Assembly: GCA_033961575.1 (NCBI GenBank)
Contig: CM066732.1
Coordinates: 54,465,001-54,529,000 of the forward strand
DNA length: 64,000 nt
Origin: Aselliscus stoliczkanus
Lineage: Eukaryota; Chordata; Mammalia; Chiroptera; Hipposideridae
Direction: 5' to 3'
Shown: positions 34,119-46,540 of the stretch, one piece after another
Position numbering within the stretch: the first letter of the stretch is position 1
Layout: every line of letters begins with the position of its first letter
Made by a program: the position numbers and the translations under genes
The notes under the pieces: generated by a model
Database searches by the model: none
Seen by the model: the letters and a program-made list of their open reading frames with translations, nothing else
Told to the model about the DNA's origin: nothing

Positions 34119-34479
34119 AACAGTGGGGCTATACACTGGTACCTCTTCGATGTAATTTGTGGTATAAACATTGTGAAGCACAAGCCCTCTAGGGCTGAGG
34201 AGTCCCATTCTTCTGTTTACCCTGGAGAAACCTTAAACAGGGGCCTAGGAAATAACTTTCATTGCGGCCTCGCTCTAACAGGGAATGATTGGAAATAACC
34301 TCGATGACAAAAGACGGCTGATTGAATGCCCAGCGAGGGATCTGTGCAGGGAAATCGCAGTTAAGAATGAGGCACGCCTGCCTGTAAGACACACACAGCG
34401 GGCTGGAAAACACTTAAAGACGGACAGGCACATTACAGAGTGTATTTTTGTTGTTTTAGATTAAGAAACCATCCCACTG

Positions 34480-35260
34480 AGTAATACTACCCAGTCATCT
34501 GGGCAGTGGCTCTGTGTTACTGTGATTTATAATAGGAAATGTATGTCTGGTGTCTGTCCCATTGTGGCACAGAGCTCCTAAAACCCCTGGAATTTCCTCA
34601 GGGAGGAGAGCGATAAAGGTGTCCATTTTAATGTTAATGAATGACTTTTGGAAAGCTCCCAGGTAACCTAAGGATGGGGGCTGGTCACCAGAGGAGCCAA
34701 CCATGTGATTGGAAGGTTGGACAGTCCCATCCCCTGACTTGTGGGGCTGGAGGTTGACTGGGTCACCCATGGCCAATGATTTCATCAGGCACGCCTATGT
34801 AATGTCGCCGCCATAAAACCCCGAAAGGACTGGGTTGGTGAACATGGGGAGGTTTGAGGAGAGTGATGCCTTCTGAGAGATGATGGGCACTCCTGCCCTT
34901 TCCCCATACCCCGCCCCAGTCATGTCTTCCATCCATTCCTGAGTTATATCCTTTTATAAAAATCCCATCAGCTAGTGAGTAACATGCTTCTCTGAGTTCT
35001 GTGAGCTGCCCTAGTAAGTTAATCCAAGGAGGGGTCTTGGGAACCTCTGATTTACAGCCAGTCGGTCAGAAGCTCAGGTGACAACCTGGCCTTGCCATTG
35101 GCATCTGAGTTGACAGGAGGGGTGCAGGGTGGCCTTGTAGGACTGAGCCCTCGACCTGTGGGATTGACGCGTGTTCCAGGTAGAGAGCGTCAGGCTGGAG
35201 ATGTGTGGTAGGCTGGACACCCCATCTGGTGTCGGAGGACTGCTTGAGTGTGGAAGCCCC
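34480..35260 (+). mobile_element. LTR of an endogenous retrovirus-like element, family not assigned
   Basis: Words such as GAGTTATATCCTTTTATAAA, TTCTCTGAGTTCTGTGAGC, AGGGGTCTTGGGAACCTCTG and GTCGGTCAGAAGCTCAGGTG belong to an LTR I have met in mammalian genomes but cannot name safely. No coding part is present. Borders are approximate. Confidence 0.5.
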
Positions 35261-35284
35261 TCCCCCACATGTCAGAAATTGGGT

Positions 35285-35515
35285 GTAGCAGAACCTTTTA
35301 CGCTCTCAACAGGGAGTGATTTTACCCCCCAGGGTGCATGTGACAATGTCTGAAGATAGTTTTGGTTGTGACAAGTAGGCAGAAGGTATTACTGGCATCT
35401 AGCACACAGAAGCCAGGGATGAAGCTATGCGTCCTGCAAAGCACCACATGGCCCCCACGACACAGCGTCACCCAGCCCCGAATGCCAGTGGTGCCAAGGT
35501 TGAGAAACCCTGCTC
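35285..35515 (+). mobile_element. hAT-like DNA transposon (MER type), second copy
   Basis: GTGATTTTACCCCCCAGGGT, GACAATGTCTGAAGATAGTT and GGTTGAGAAACCCTGCTCT follow the same family as 27831-28105; this copy keeps the right end that reads as CAGGGTTTCTCAACC in reverse. Confidence 0.65.
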
Positions 35516-35519
35516 TAAA

Positions 35520-36420
35520 CACAGGAAAGTACCTGCAAGCACACATGTCAGATTGGCAGCACCATAGACGGAGGCTGGGTAGAACTTTAAGTTCAGAAAG
35601 AACTTTAATACACTTTGTTTTCTAGAAGAACATTGAATACTGTTGTGTGAGTAACTAGACAGAGGCAGGAGGAACAGGGAAGGTCAGGCTGGACCCGGAG
35701 ACCGAGGCCTGTCCTGTGACCCCCCCGCCCAAGGGAGGGGTGAGAGGGGCAGGGGTGCCAGGGGCTCCTTCGGATCACTGCTGTCCCCACACTGCAGTCC
35801 CAAGGGCCTTGCCTGGGGCAGGCTGGAAGCAACCTCTTTGTCCCCCGCAGTGACACTTCCAGAAATGCTAGCGCTGCTACAACACTGGGAACACATTAGG
35901 TTCCCACTTTCTGGTAATGAATGCGACTTTCAGCAACTTTGCTGTGTGTTTTTAAAAACAGTCTCTTTCACCAGAGCATCAGTACCAGCAAGTTTGTTAC
36001 AGCCTCCGAACCAACTTCATAAAGTCACCTGCAGCTCATGGTGACAAAGCGCCTCCATCCTCACAGGCATCCACAGAGCCCTCCTGGCAATTAACCCAGA
36101 AAGAGCGACATGTGTGCCTTTCAAACACAGCCAGGTGCTAGCTTCCAGCAGGTACCAAGACCTACTGAAAAAGACAGGGGCGTCCCTCCAGGGCAGGTTT
36201 ATACGTGCACCGACGCTGCTCATCAAACCCCTCCTCCGTGCATCTGGGGCCCAGGATTCCACAGTGGGTGACCTGGACCTCGGAACTCTTTCTGGGCCCT
36301 CAGGATGTGAAACAAAAGAAGGGATCAGCTTAAGCGGGAAGTCACCTGTGGCCAGTGGAAGTTAAGGTTTTTCTTTTAAGTTACTTATAAACATAGTCTC
36401 CAGATGGAAACATAAGAACA
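35520..36420. other. Unique intergenic sequence
   Basis: No gene or recognised repeat. Confidence 0.35.
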
Positions 36421-36426
36421 TCACAG

Positions 36427-36835
36427 GTGGACCAGCCGAGTGGCGCATTGGTTAAGAGCTGGTTTTGGGATGCCAGCGGCCCCGGTTCGGATCCCACGTA
36501 TGAGGGCCAGTGATACTGCCCTCTACAGCTAACAACAGCTCCACCTGGAGCTGGGCTGTGCGAGCCCAGGCAAGGCAGTGGGCTGCCATAGTCTACAGTG
36601 AGTAGCCAGCAGCCAGCGTGAGCGGCCAATAGCCACGGTGAGCGACATCCAGAGGCTGGCGACCCATCTGCCTCATCCGGGAAGAGCGCAATGACGATAC
36701 CAACATGGGCCAGTGAAGCAACATCCTCCGCAACTAGACTGAAGAACAAAAGGGCAGCAACGTGTCTGTTCCCCTTCCCCAGTTCCCCAACGCTGTTCCC
36801 CTCCCCCAATTCCCCAATAAAATCTTTAAAAAACA
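36427..36835 (+). mobile_element. Long bat-type tRNA-derived SINE
   Basis: Plus strand: ACCAGCCGAGTGGCGCATTG head, GGTTCGGATCCCACGTATGA B-box region, CAACAGCTCCACCTGGAGCT, several AGCCAGCAGCCAGCGTGAGC units, then CCCCAACGCTGTTCCCCTCC and CCCCAATAAAATCTTT. Flanked by AAGAACATCACAGGTG and AAAACATCATAGGTG, a target-site duplication. Confidence 0.9.
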
Positions 36836-37192
36836 AAAACATCATAGGTGAGGCTGAAGGCCTTACCGTGTCACCATGATGCTGATATCTGTCCCAGCCC
36901 CGTGGGCTTCCACACACCGAGATGTGCCCATAGCAATTGTCTAGGACAGACTCGTGCGCCCACTCACCCCTACATCCTGCTGTCCTGGGGCTTCCCACCC
37001 CGCAGTAAGGGGCCCGGGGCCTGGGCACCGCCCTGCCCTGCCCGTGCCCGTCCCTGGGCTCCCAGCTGCATACTTCTTTGGTGTCAGTGGATTCGGCTTG
37101 GTTAGGGTCAGTGGCAGTAATGGCTTCTCTGGGTACACGGAGGGGGCTCCACTCTCTGCCCAGACCCCAGGGGAGGTTTCTGGGTGGGGAAA

Positions 37193-37625
37193 TGTTGTGG
37201 CTTGAACTGTATCCCCCCCAAAAGAAGAGGTGAAGCCCTCACCATCAATATCTATGAATGTGGCCTTGCTTGGAAGAAGGTCTTTTGCAGAGGTCCTCAT
37301 GTTAAGCTGGGATTATACTGGATTAGGACGGGCCACCAATCCAGTGACCTGTCCTTAGAAGGAGAGACACAGAGACACAGGGAAGAGGCCCTGTGAAGAC
37401 ACAGGCAGAGATGGGGTGCTGCCGCCACTGGCCAAGGATTGTGGGGACCCAGCAGAAGCGGGAAGGTGAGGAAGCAGCTTCCCTTAGAGCCTGTGGAGCG
37501 AGCGTGGCCCTGCGACACCTGATTTTGAGCCCATCAGCTTCAGAAGTATGAGAAAACCAATTTCTGTTGTTTTCAAGCCGCCACGTTTGTGGTAATTTGT
37601 CACTGCAGCCCTAGGAAACCCACAC
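37193..37625 (+). mobile_element. MLT1-type solo LTR
   Basis: TGTTGTGGCTTGAACTGTAT start, ATGAATGTGGCCTTGCTTGG, GTGAAGACACAGGCAGAGAT, and AATTTCTGTTGTTTTCAAGC near the end give a near full-length MaLR LTR of about 430 bases. Confidence 0.85.
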
Positions 37626-37629
37626 GGGA

Positions 37630-38600
37630 TGTGTGGCCACCCGCCTCACCCCACTACTGTGGGCACAGGCTGAAGCCCCTCCCCTCGTGCGCCAGATGAA
37701 AGCCCCTGCACCCAGTTCTCAGCCCAAGGGGTCCAGCAAGTGACTGAAAGCCACACAGTCAGGGGCGAGGGCCGCGTGGCCCTGGTTAGGTAACGAGGGG
37801 TGGACTCTCTGCTCAGGCTCCCGAAGGGGGTCCAGGCAGCCTTTGCCGTCTGGCAGGCCCGCCTAGGGGCACCCTGCCTTCCCCCCAGGTCAGTACAATC
37901 TCAGCCATTCCCCTCAATGCCCTTTCCCCATCCTGCTCTCGCATTTTAGGAAAAATTTAATTCACGCAGACCTATATTTCAGCCCTGTTATTGCCCAGGG
38001 CCTTTCTGGCCTGAGGCAGGATGGCCCAGGAGGTGGGGCCACTTCCTCCTTTGATGGATGTGGAAGCCACCCTGAGGGGTGTGGGGGTGCGGAACGGTGG
38101 GGCTGCTCTGCCTGGGGCCTCCTCCCTGTGCCCTCCGGGAGAGCCCCGCTGGCTGGCACCTTTCACTCTGGTGACTGTAAGAGGACAGGTGGCTGAGGGC
38201 TGAAAGGCTGGGGCGGCCCAGGGAGCAGGAGGAGCCTTTTGGTCAGTGGTCCTGGAGGATGGTCAGGGCTCTTAGAGAAACCCTCAGAGGGAGCACTGGG
38301 GATCCTGCTCCTTGGTGTGTCTTCAGTTTGGCTTAAATGAACTGTTATAAAAATTAAAATAAAACAAACAAACAAAAACAACAACCCTCAGGGCCCACCT
38401 CTTTAAGGCTGAAGTTTAGAAGAGTCTTCACACAACAGCCATAGAAAGCCAGCAAAACACAAACCTCATCCTCCAACACGCACACACTGTAAACCTTCCG
38501 AGGCCCCCCCGAGACCAGACCCGCCCACCTCTCGGCCTTTCCTTGTTCCCGCCGGCCGTGTTCTGCGCCCCAGTCACGCCGGTCTTTAGTTTCTAGAAAG
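37630..38600. other. Unique intergenic sequence
   Basis: No gene or named repeat; a short A-rich run (AAACAAACAAACAAAAACAA) at about 38363. Confidence 0.35.
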
Positions 38601-38609
38601 CGCTCCCAG

Positions 38610-38870
38610 CTGCCACCGGGCCTTTGCATGAGCTGTCCTCTCTGTTGCCCGAACCCTCTCCCTTTCCCTTCCCCTCTCCTGAGCAATTCCTCCAGGTCTC
38701 AGCTCAAAGCTCACTTCAGGGGGAACCCTTCCCTCACACACACCCTTTTCCCCAGAGCAGCTCAGATCTCCCTTTACAAGCTGTCACCACTCCCCACTCT
38801 TCTCCATAGCAACACTATCACTAGGGCAGTTATATGCCAGATAGTGCTAATAAAAGCTCTGTCACCTTAG
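38610..38870 (-). mobile_element. L2-like 3' region
   Basis: GGGCCTTTGCATGAGCTGTC, TCCAGGTCTCAGCTCAAAGC and CACTTCAGGGGGAACCCTTC are the reverse complement of L2 3' sequence. Confidence 0.6.
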
Positions 38871-38874
38871 CTTG

Positions 38875-41800
38875 CATCAGAGTAGATCCTTCCAGCTGGG
38901 GCAAGGAGCCTCTGATTGGCTGGGCCTACATCACAGGATCAGCTTGAAATGGGGGAGGGCCATGGGCGCAGCCCCACTTGAACCACTTGGGTTGAAAGTG
39001 GAAAGGGTGCTCTGCAAATGGAAATGACCCAAGGAGGGGCGACAGCTACTGGGGCAAAGACAGCTTCCCCCCGCCCGGTGAAGCGCAAGCGTCTTGCAAG
39101 GCCGCTCAGAGCCGAGCTGGGGGCCACATGGGCTCTGCCAGTAGGCAGCCAGCAAGGAGCACAGGGAGCAATGGGTAGGGGCCATGGGCTGCCTGTGACC
39201 TGTCAGAGGGACCCGCGACATGTCCCTGCCTGGGGCTGGGGTGGCTGAGGCTAGGTCCCACCCCGTTCAGTGCACAGCTGCTGGGCTGGGGGTCCGAGGA
39301 TGCAGACCGCGTCTGCTGCGAGGGTGCAGACAGCACAGAGTTAAACTGGGGAGGCAGGTGGACAGAAGGGGGTGGGTCACAGTGGGGGCCGTTATCAGGA
39401 ACGGGCTCTCAGGGCGAGAGACGGAGGGAACCAGCTCCCCTGACAGGGACGGCATGTGCAAAGGCCCTTGGTAGAAGTGAGTGCTGTGTTCTGGAAGGTA
39501 GAAGAAGGTTCGCATGGCTGGCGCAGGGGCTGCAGGAGCCCTGGGAAGGAGCAGTGAGAAGCTGGTGGGGAGAGAGGGCCGTGCGCTGGCAGAGGCGCGC
39601 CTGGGGGCCACGGGCTGGGCTTCTCCCAGCCCCCACGGCCACAGAGCGGAGTCCCCTCCTCCCCCACGGTGTGAGGCAGTGGAGACATCTGCTACATTGC
39701 AGACACAATTGGACACTTTTCAACATATTGCTCAGCCTATAATTTCCTAAGGCTCCATCAATTCAGCCTGTGGGGCGGGGGCCGGGGGCTGGGCGGCTTC
39801 CGTAGCAGAAGCAGGAAGAGGGGCATGTCTCCAGGTCCTCCGACGCCCCCTCCGTCTGGGTGGGTGCCCGGTTGCAAAGCAGCTGACGCTCCTCAGGAGG
39901 GGCTGCCGCGCTGGTCACTCAGGCCTCCAGCTCTGTGCCTTGGCACCTTTTCTGTTGGTAAAGAGGAGGGTCATGGATGTGAACAGACTGAAAGCTGCAA
40001 AAGGCACCTGCTTTCTGAAGGCGGGGACAGGTGTGTGTGAGGGGCCGCCGTTCCCCCACGCGAGTCCTTTCGTCCTGCCGAACCTTCGCCCCTGCCGTGT
40101 TGTCAGGGGACCTTGAGGCTCGGAGAAGGAAGCGACGTGCGTGAGCTCACACAGCTCTAGCTGGCAGGGCCGTCACTTAAACCTGCCGTGGCCCCCGCCG
40201 TGGCCTGGCCCTGGAGGGCCTGAGCCTCAGCCCCTCGGCTTCTCTGTCATTCCCGGGCATCCACAGGACGGGCGTCGCCGTGTCCACAGCCTGGGGCACT
40301 GCTCCTGCAATGTCTTCCCTGGAAAGAGAGTAAAGAGGCTAAGGGCCCAGTGGCCCCCGGGGCCTCAGTGTCAGAAGCGTGGGGCCAGCCCTCACACCCC
40401 AGCAGGCAAACCTGACAGGCTCCTGCCACAGCCCCGCCGGCCCTGTCACCATGCCTTGCTGCGGCCTGCCCTGGGATGGGAGGTTGAGCGAAGGGCTGAC
40501 AACGGGTCCTGGGAAGTCTCAGTAAGACTCTGTGGGCTGGCTTTCCCCGTGATTTGTTTTTTCTCCCGTGCCCATCTGAAGGGGCCAGAGTGGGCGTGTG
40601 GGTGAGAGAGGAGGGGCTGCGCCTCTGCAGCGCCCCCTTCTACATCTTTGTACCCTGTCAGACCCCGGCTGCCGGCTGTGCTCAGAGAAGCACACCTCTC
40701 GCAGCCACGCGGTGACAATGCTCAACCCCAGCCTGGGTCCAGGCACGGGACCTTGCGGCCGGCCCACGGGACCAGTGCATTTCCCTAACTCTCCTCAGGC
40801 CAGTCTCCTCAGGCCCTCACTTCTCGTTCCAGTGGCCACATCAGACTAGCCCAGATCCCACTCTGCGTGCCCCACCCGGGACCTCCTGGGGTGACCGCTG
40901 CCAGCCCCGCGGGGCCACAGTGAGGGAGAAGCGTCGTGTATGTGTGGAGGGTACTGCTTCCAGGGGAGGGCGATGCACCAGGCAAAGCTCGGCAGGACGA
41001 CCTTGGGGTGGGGGGAGGAGGCCTCTGCATGGGCTTTGCCGGTGAGCCCCGCTCAGACAGAGGGAGGAGAGGGCCAGTGTGGCGCGAAGGGATGGCGTGC
41101 ACAGGCCCTGTGGTGTGTTTGTGGCAGGGGTCCAGTAGGGTGGGCTGCAGTGTGGGCAATGTGGTCAGGGGGTCAGAACACCAGGACCTGGTCTGCTGGC
41201 TGGCATGGTGCACTTAGGAAAAGGTGCCCTGCTGGGCGAGCACAGCCCCAGAGGCACGTGGCCTGGTGCATGGAAGGCGCAGCGGTTTGGCCAGATGGTG
41301 CCGTGCACAATATGCACAGCTGTGCAGCACCCCGACCCAGATGTCAGACTGGACTGGGAGACCTGGGCAGCCCACATGCGGGTCTCCTCTCTGCAGCCAA
41401 ACAGTGTGTGTCCCACAGTGCCTGCCCAGGACCCAGCCTCCTGCAGCAACAAGATGCAAAGGGGAACAGGGTGGCAGTCCCCGAGCTGACAGGCAGAGAC
41501 TGAGAGCCCGGCGGCAGCTCTGAGAGCCTGCTGCACACCCCGCCCACACGGCTGCTCCACAGCAGGAAGCCATCCATCAGCCACGTGGGCCTGCGTGGAC
41601 ACCCCCCACCACCCAGTGGACGGGCCTCTGATCCCCCAGCACAACCAGAGGCCGGAGGCAGCACCACGCGCCAATTACAGGAGCCAATTAATTCACACTC
41701 ACGGGGATATTTCCTCTTACTGCACAGAACTGAGGAGCATAAAACCCTGGTTCCTCTTCTGTGGCCTGATCATGCTCTCCGTGTGCTCATATCATTTAAT

Positions 41801-42930
41801 AACTCCTGCCACAGTCCAAGGGCCAGATCTGTGGGGGACTCGGGGGCCCGTGTGGCGATTCCCATCAACAACCGACTGCTTACACTTCCGTTTCCCCTCC
41901 GAGCCTCCCAGAAGTTTCCATAAAAACAGATGTAGGTAATCAAAGACTTCCCAGCCCTGAACAGCTCTGCTCCTGGAGTCTTCGGCAGAGCTTGCTTCCT
42001 TTTCTGGGGCTTGTGGCTCTGAAAGTCTCTTAAACTGGCCCTCAAATCTCACCCCGGGAAGGAAGGCCCCCTTTGGCCTGCAGATCCGCAATCATTTACC
42101 AAGTATTTTAGGGTCAGTAATAGCGCTCATAACACCTTGGCTGTCCCCTGGGCCTCTTCTAATTATGCTCAGAGTGCATGGTGTGGGAGCGCGTGCCTGC
42201 GGCCTCAGGTGGCTGAGGAGCGAGCTGTCTCATTCCCATTTTGCAGAGGGAAAGGACAAGGCAGTATGCTGAAGGGACCAGCCTAAGTGCCATCGGCCCC
42301 AGATTCCACACATTCCATGAGAAAGGTGGGAGTGGCCTGTCCCCTTCCTTATCACAGGCCTGCGGCTGGCCTTGTCCCACACTCCTTCTGCAGTGCATCT
42401 TGGTCAACTGCCCAGGAGGTACCCCTCAGCTGGCCCAGAGCTCAGCGGGGGGGTGGGATGGCTCCTCCATCGGTGCTCCCTGCAGTTCACCACATTAGGG
42501 CCAGCACGAGCTGAGCAGCGGACGAGAAAATGACTTCTGAACCAGACAGCCCCGGCCGCCCTGGCGTGGGGCCGGGTTCCAGTCCCTCCGCTTGTCCCTC
42601 CTGGGCACAGTCTGGATAAGATGGCATCCCCTTTGCTTGCCTCTTGCTGCCCTTTCACACTGTGGAGAGCAGGGTGGGCTCAGGCCGGATCCCACCCACC
42701 CCCGGTCTACCCAGATGGCAGGGGTGACAGCTGGGCTCAGCTGATCACAAGCCTGCTCCCAGGGCTGCGAGACTTGATCGAGAGATCCAATGAGGAAAGG
42801 GCAGCCTGTCTGGGAAGTCAGATCTCCCCAGGGATGCGCTTGTCGCTCCAGAGGGCTGGAGTCGGTTCCCGTCATCTGCAGTGAAACCCTGGTGACCAGC
42901 ATGGCCCCATGACCAGTTGGACCAACAGCT
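38875..42930. other. Intergenic sequence with an L2 piece and AT-rich islands
   Basis: No gene. 39445-39500 (GGCATGTGCAAAGGCCCTTG) is an L2-like plus-strand fragment. 41680-42160 contains TAATTA-type and CCAATTAATTCAC motifs without repeat similarity. Confidence 0.4.
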
Positions 42931-42934
42931 AACG

Positions 42935-43095
42935 TGTGTGGGGCCCCTGCTGTGTGCCAGACACCCTCTGCGTTACCTCACTAGTCTTCACAGTGGCCCT
43001 GACATTGTTATCCCCACTTCGCCGAGGAGGATACCGAGGCACAGAGAGGTTAAGGAACCTGTCCAAGGTCACACAACTAACACCTCAGGCCACCT
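42935..43095 (+). mobile_element. MIR/L2-like fragment
   Basis: CCCTGCTGTGTGCCAGACAC, GAGGATACCGAGGCACAGAG and GTCCAAGGTCACACAACTAA are the classic MIR core and flank. Confidence 0.75.
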
Positions 43096-43099
43096 GTCA

Positions 43100-44344
43100 C
43101 CGGAGCCTGCCTTCTTGATGAGCATGCTGGTCTGACTCAGAAGAGCACGGTGGCTTCTTGGCGTCTTAGGGGAAGAAGTGGGGAGGGGGCTTTGGGCGTA
43201 GGCTGCAATGGGGAGGTGAAGGAAGTGAGACCCCGCGTGTTGACCCCCTCGCTGTGGGCGTGTGAGGGCCTTGGCCGGATACTGATCCCAGATGGAGCAG
43301 GAGCATGCCGTGGTTCCAGGGCCCGCCTCCCCGGGAGGGTGTGAGTGCCGTGCCCAGGGCCAGCTCTGCGCAGGGCAGCATGCTCAGGGGCCTGGGGAGG
43401 GTCTGCAGCGTCATCAGCGGACGGAGCCAGGACAGACAGGTAGACCGTTGGCCGAGGCAGGGGCTCCAGGTGTGCTCTCCAGGTTTCCCAGGAAACCCTG
43501 TCCGGGGCTGCCTGCCAGGTCTGAGGGGAGCAGGCCAGTGAGCAGAAGCGGCCCCCACAGCTCTAGCCAAAGCAGCCCGTGGGCGTTACCTCCGGACTTC
43601 CACGAGGAACGCCGCTTGAGCAAAGGCCCCCTCGCTTGGGGATCATCTGCCTGAGAATGGGGCCAACACAGAGGAAAGTAGAAACAAAGAAAGATTCTTG
43701 TCAATAGCCTCTAAGCCCCTGGACCCAGCCATGCCTGAAGCCATGGGCCTTTTAATAGCAAGAGCCAATAGCTTGTTGATGTTATTTCAGGTTTTTGAGC
43801 CCATGACTCCGGTTTCTGTCACTTTCATCTGAATAAATCTTGACAAATATGGATCCATACTAGAATAAGTTCCAGCTTTCTCCTGCCCTGAAGTCTCCTG
43901 CCCGACATCCCAATAGAGAGAGCAGCTGTCACACCTCTGGAGGGTTCCTGCTGGGTTCCATCGGGAGAAGATGGCACTGGCACAGAGCCACCCACACAGC
44001 CCTGAGGGTGCCCCGGAGGCCAGGGTGAAGGGACAGAGGCCCAGGGAGCTCTGAGCAGAAACCAGACAAGCCTCGCGCGTGCTCAGAACCATCCAGTGCC
44101 TTTTCTCGACTCGGGCCGTACCAAGCCCGGTGCTGTGGCCCCAGCCTCCCCCCGCCTCTCCCCAGGCGGCAGGCTCTCCAGTCCTCTTATCTAGACGAGC
44201 CCGGGCTGGCTTTCCCTCCAGGCCTCACATCAGCACACTGGGAATGCTCCCCCCAGGCTGGCCCCTCCCAGCTGCCTCCCCTTGGCGCTGCTCTGTCGCC
44301 TCCCCAGGGGCCGCCCCTGTGGCCCCTTCAGTCGCTGTGACCTC
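43100..44344. other. Unique intergenic sequence
   Basis: GC-rich; no gene or named repeat. Confidence 0.35.
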
Positions 44345-44484
44345 CCTCCTTGGCAGCAGGGTTGAAGACGGCTGCTCCCTTTGTTCATTGCTTCCTTGTC
44401 TCCACTGGACAGAAGGTCTCAGCTCCACTATGGCCACTGGACACTCAGCAAACACTGGTGAATGAATGAATGAATGAATGAACA
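44345..44484 (+). mobile_element. L2-like 3' end with (TGAA)n tail
   Basis: CCACTGGACACTCAGCAAAC followed by five GAATGAAT-type repeats (44458-44482), as at L2 3' ends. Confidence 0.55.
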
Positions 44485-46335
44485 CAGCCTCCAAGGCCTT
44501 GCCAATGACGTCCCACCTCTCCTGGCTACCTGCATCTCCTCTTCACGCACACACCCAGCAAGCACCCTCATTTTCCTCTTTCTTCCGGAGAACCCCCAGC
44601 ACCCATGATCAGGGGTCTCGCCTCGCCCAAAGGCCTCTCGCCAGCCCATGGCGCGCTGGTCACTGGGAAGAAATCACCTCTGGTGCTGCCGCTGGCCTCA
44701 GCCCCCAAGGTGTCCTCAAGGGAGGGAGGGGCTCCAGCAGCCTGTGTTCCAGGGAACAGTGGCCCAGGATAGGGGTGGGTTCCTTTTGTTTTTTTCCATA
44801 TGAGGAAAAAATTAGCCTTCCATACCAGACAAGAATGACAATTTACAGAAAATTATGCTCTGAATTCATCGTCTGGAATGAGCGGAAGTGAAATTCTATG
44901 GTAACCCGTCCCAACTGACTTGCTATTGTACACGCACCTGCTAACATTTGTTAAGCCGGGACTTTATGGGAAGGACATTTTGATCGCTTCCGAAGTTTGC
45001 TGAGCGATCCCCCTCTCTCTCAGGCACACGGTCTTTGTGCTGGAAATTTCCCTCGTGGCTCCGGCGAGCACCGGCAGTCGGGCACGTGGGCTCGCGGATG
45101 GCGGCACACAGCAGTGGCCCCTCTCGTCCGCGTGACTCGAATGGGGAGTTTTGCAGGTGCCAAGCTATGGCAATGGAAGCTGGGAGACTGAAATAATAGT
45201 TGGCACCTGTGCTGAGCTTTCCCGAGGAGCTGCAAACCATGGCGCTGGGTGAAGGGAGGGGCAGAGGACAGGAGGCGTGCAGAGCTTGGGCTGGGCGGCT
45301 GCTGGGTGGTGCAGGGGTGTGGTATCAGGCTACAGAGGGGCTGGGTGGGATGGGCGAGATGGTCGTCCACCCACCGCCTCACACACCCAGTCGCTATGGT
45401 CCTCCAGAGGCCACCGTTCCAGGGGCTGGCAGCCCCTCCCAGTCCTTCCCTTGGGACCGCAGCCCAGCACCTGCACAGATGCGCAGTGGCCTGCGAGCCC
45501 ATGAGCAGGGACGAGGCTGCCAACATGCCTCGGTGCCTTGTGCTGGGCCTGGTGCGTGGTGGGTATGGGGGAACTATTTCCAGGCTGAGGATCCCCCTGT
45601 GACATTTCACACTGACTCTGCCTGTGTGGCCTCCCGGATCTCCAGGGCCTGTTCTTCCGGGGCGCCACCGACACTGAGGCCCGGAGGGCAGGCGGTTTGT
45701 AGGCAGGGGCAGCACGGATGGGCCCTCTGCCATTGGCACAATCAGGAAAGTGACTGTCATGCCAATCCATGAACTGGTGATGACATGGGGACAGGAGGGG
45801 GTGGACAGAAGAACGTTTGCTGAGGCTTCTCTGTGGGACCAAATATTTAGGAACGTCATAAATTGACAGCAGGAGGGGTGTGCTAACAGAAGCGGTGGCA
45901 CCTTGGGCTCCAGCAGCAGCAGGGGAAAAGCATAGGATGCTCGCTTGTGTGGAGAGCGTGCCAGGAAATGTGGTTATTCCTGAAAAAGAAAGTAACTTTA
46001 AAATAAAGTTTACAAAAACAATACCAAATATTGTGATCAGACACAGAGACACACACACAAATATGTCAAATATGCAGACAGAACCCTCCACACCATCGGC
46101 CACATCCACCTCTGGAATGACAGGGGTCTGGAACTGGAGACAACGGGGCAGGGGCCTTATCTTACTGTCTGCATTCTTCCCTTACCATGAGGATGTATTC
46201 CTGTGCACTTCTGTAATTCAAAATTAATAATTCTTTTAAAAGAAAGGAAAAACAAGGTAGGCTGGTTTCTGCTCTCAACCTTTCTGATCACAGTCTGAGA
46301 TGGGGCAGTCCACCCAACCCAACCATTATGAAGCC
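44485..46335. other. Unique intergenic sequence
   Basis: No gene. 44780-45000 is AT-richer and free of recognised repeats. Confidence 0.35.
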
Positions 46336-46337
46336 CT

Positions 46338-46379
46338 CATTCATTCATTCATTCATTCATTCATTCATTCATTCATTCA
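46338..46379 (+). repeat. (TCAT)n microsatellite
   Basis: About ten perfect TCAT/ATTC units. Confidence 0.95.
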
Positions 46380-46479
46380 ATATGTACCATTCTACCATTC
46401 TCCTGCCATTTGTTCACTCAAATGAGGGGGAAGGAGCATCTCCATCTCTTTCCCAATAAGAAGAAAATGTTGTAAATCG

Positions 46480-46540
46480 AACCAGCCAATGATAGCTGCC
46501 GTGCACCTACTGTGTGCCACCTGCTGTGCAGTGTCTGGGG
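46480..46540 (+). repeat. MIR-like fragment
   Basis: CACCTACTGTGTGCCACCTG resembles the MIR/L2 'CACCTACTATGTGCCAGGC' motif. A second such piece lies at about 46930-46980. Confidence 0.4.

Larger units (their letters stand above)
33830..34430 (+). mobile_element. L1/HAL1-like fragment interrupted by two insertions
   Basis: CATCCAGTGTTGGAGAGGAT GTGGG before the insertions and GGAATGATTGGAAATAACCT after them are typical of LINE-1/HAL1 3' sequence. The SINE (33945-34062) and the tRNA-half (34082-34118) sit inside. Confidence 0.55.

Noticed and set aside
34082..34121. Functional tRNA-Ile gene
   Set aside because: Only the 5' half is present; the anticodon 3' stem, T arm and acceptor 3' strand are missing.
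36381..37028. 215-codon minus-strand frame, and the related 136-codon frame at 10473-10883
   Set aside because: Both run through copies of the long SINE, which explains their shared peptide (SLVAEDVASLAHVGIVIALF-type words).
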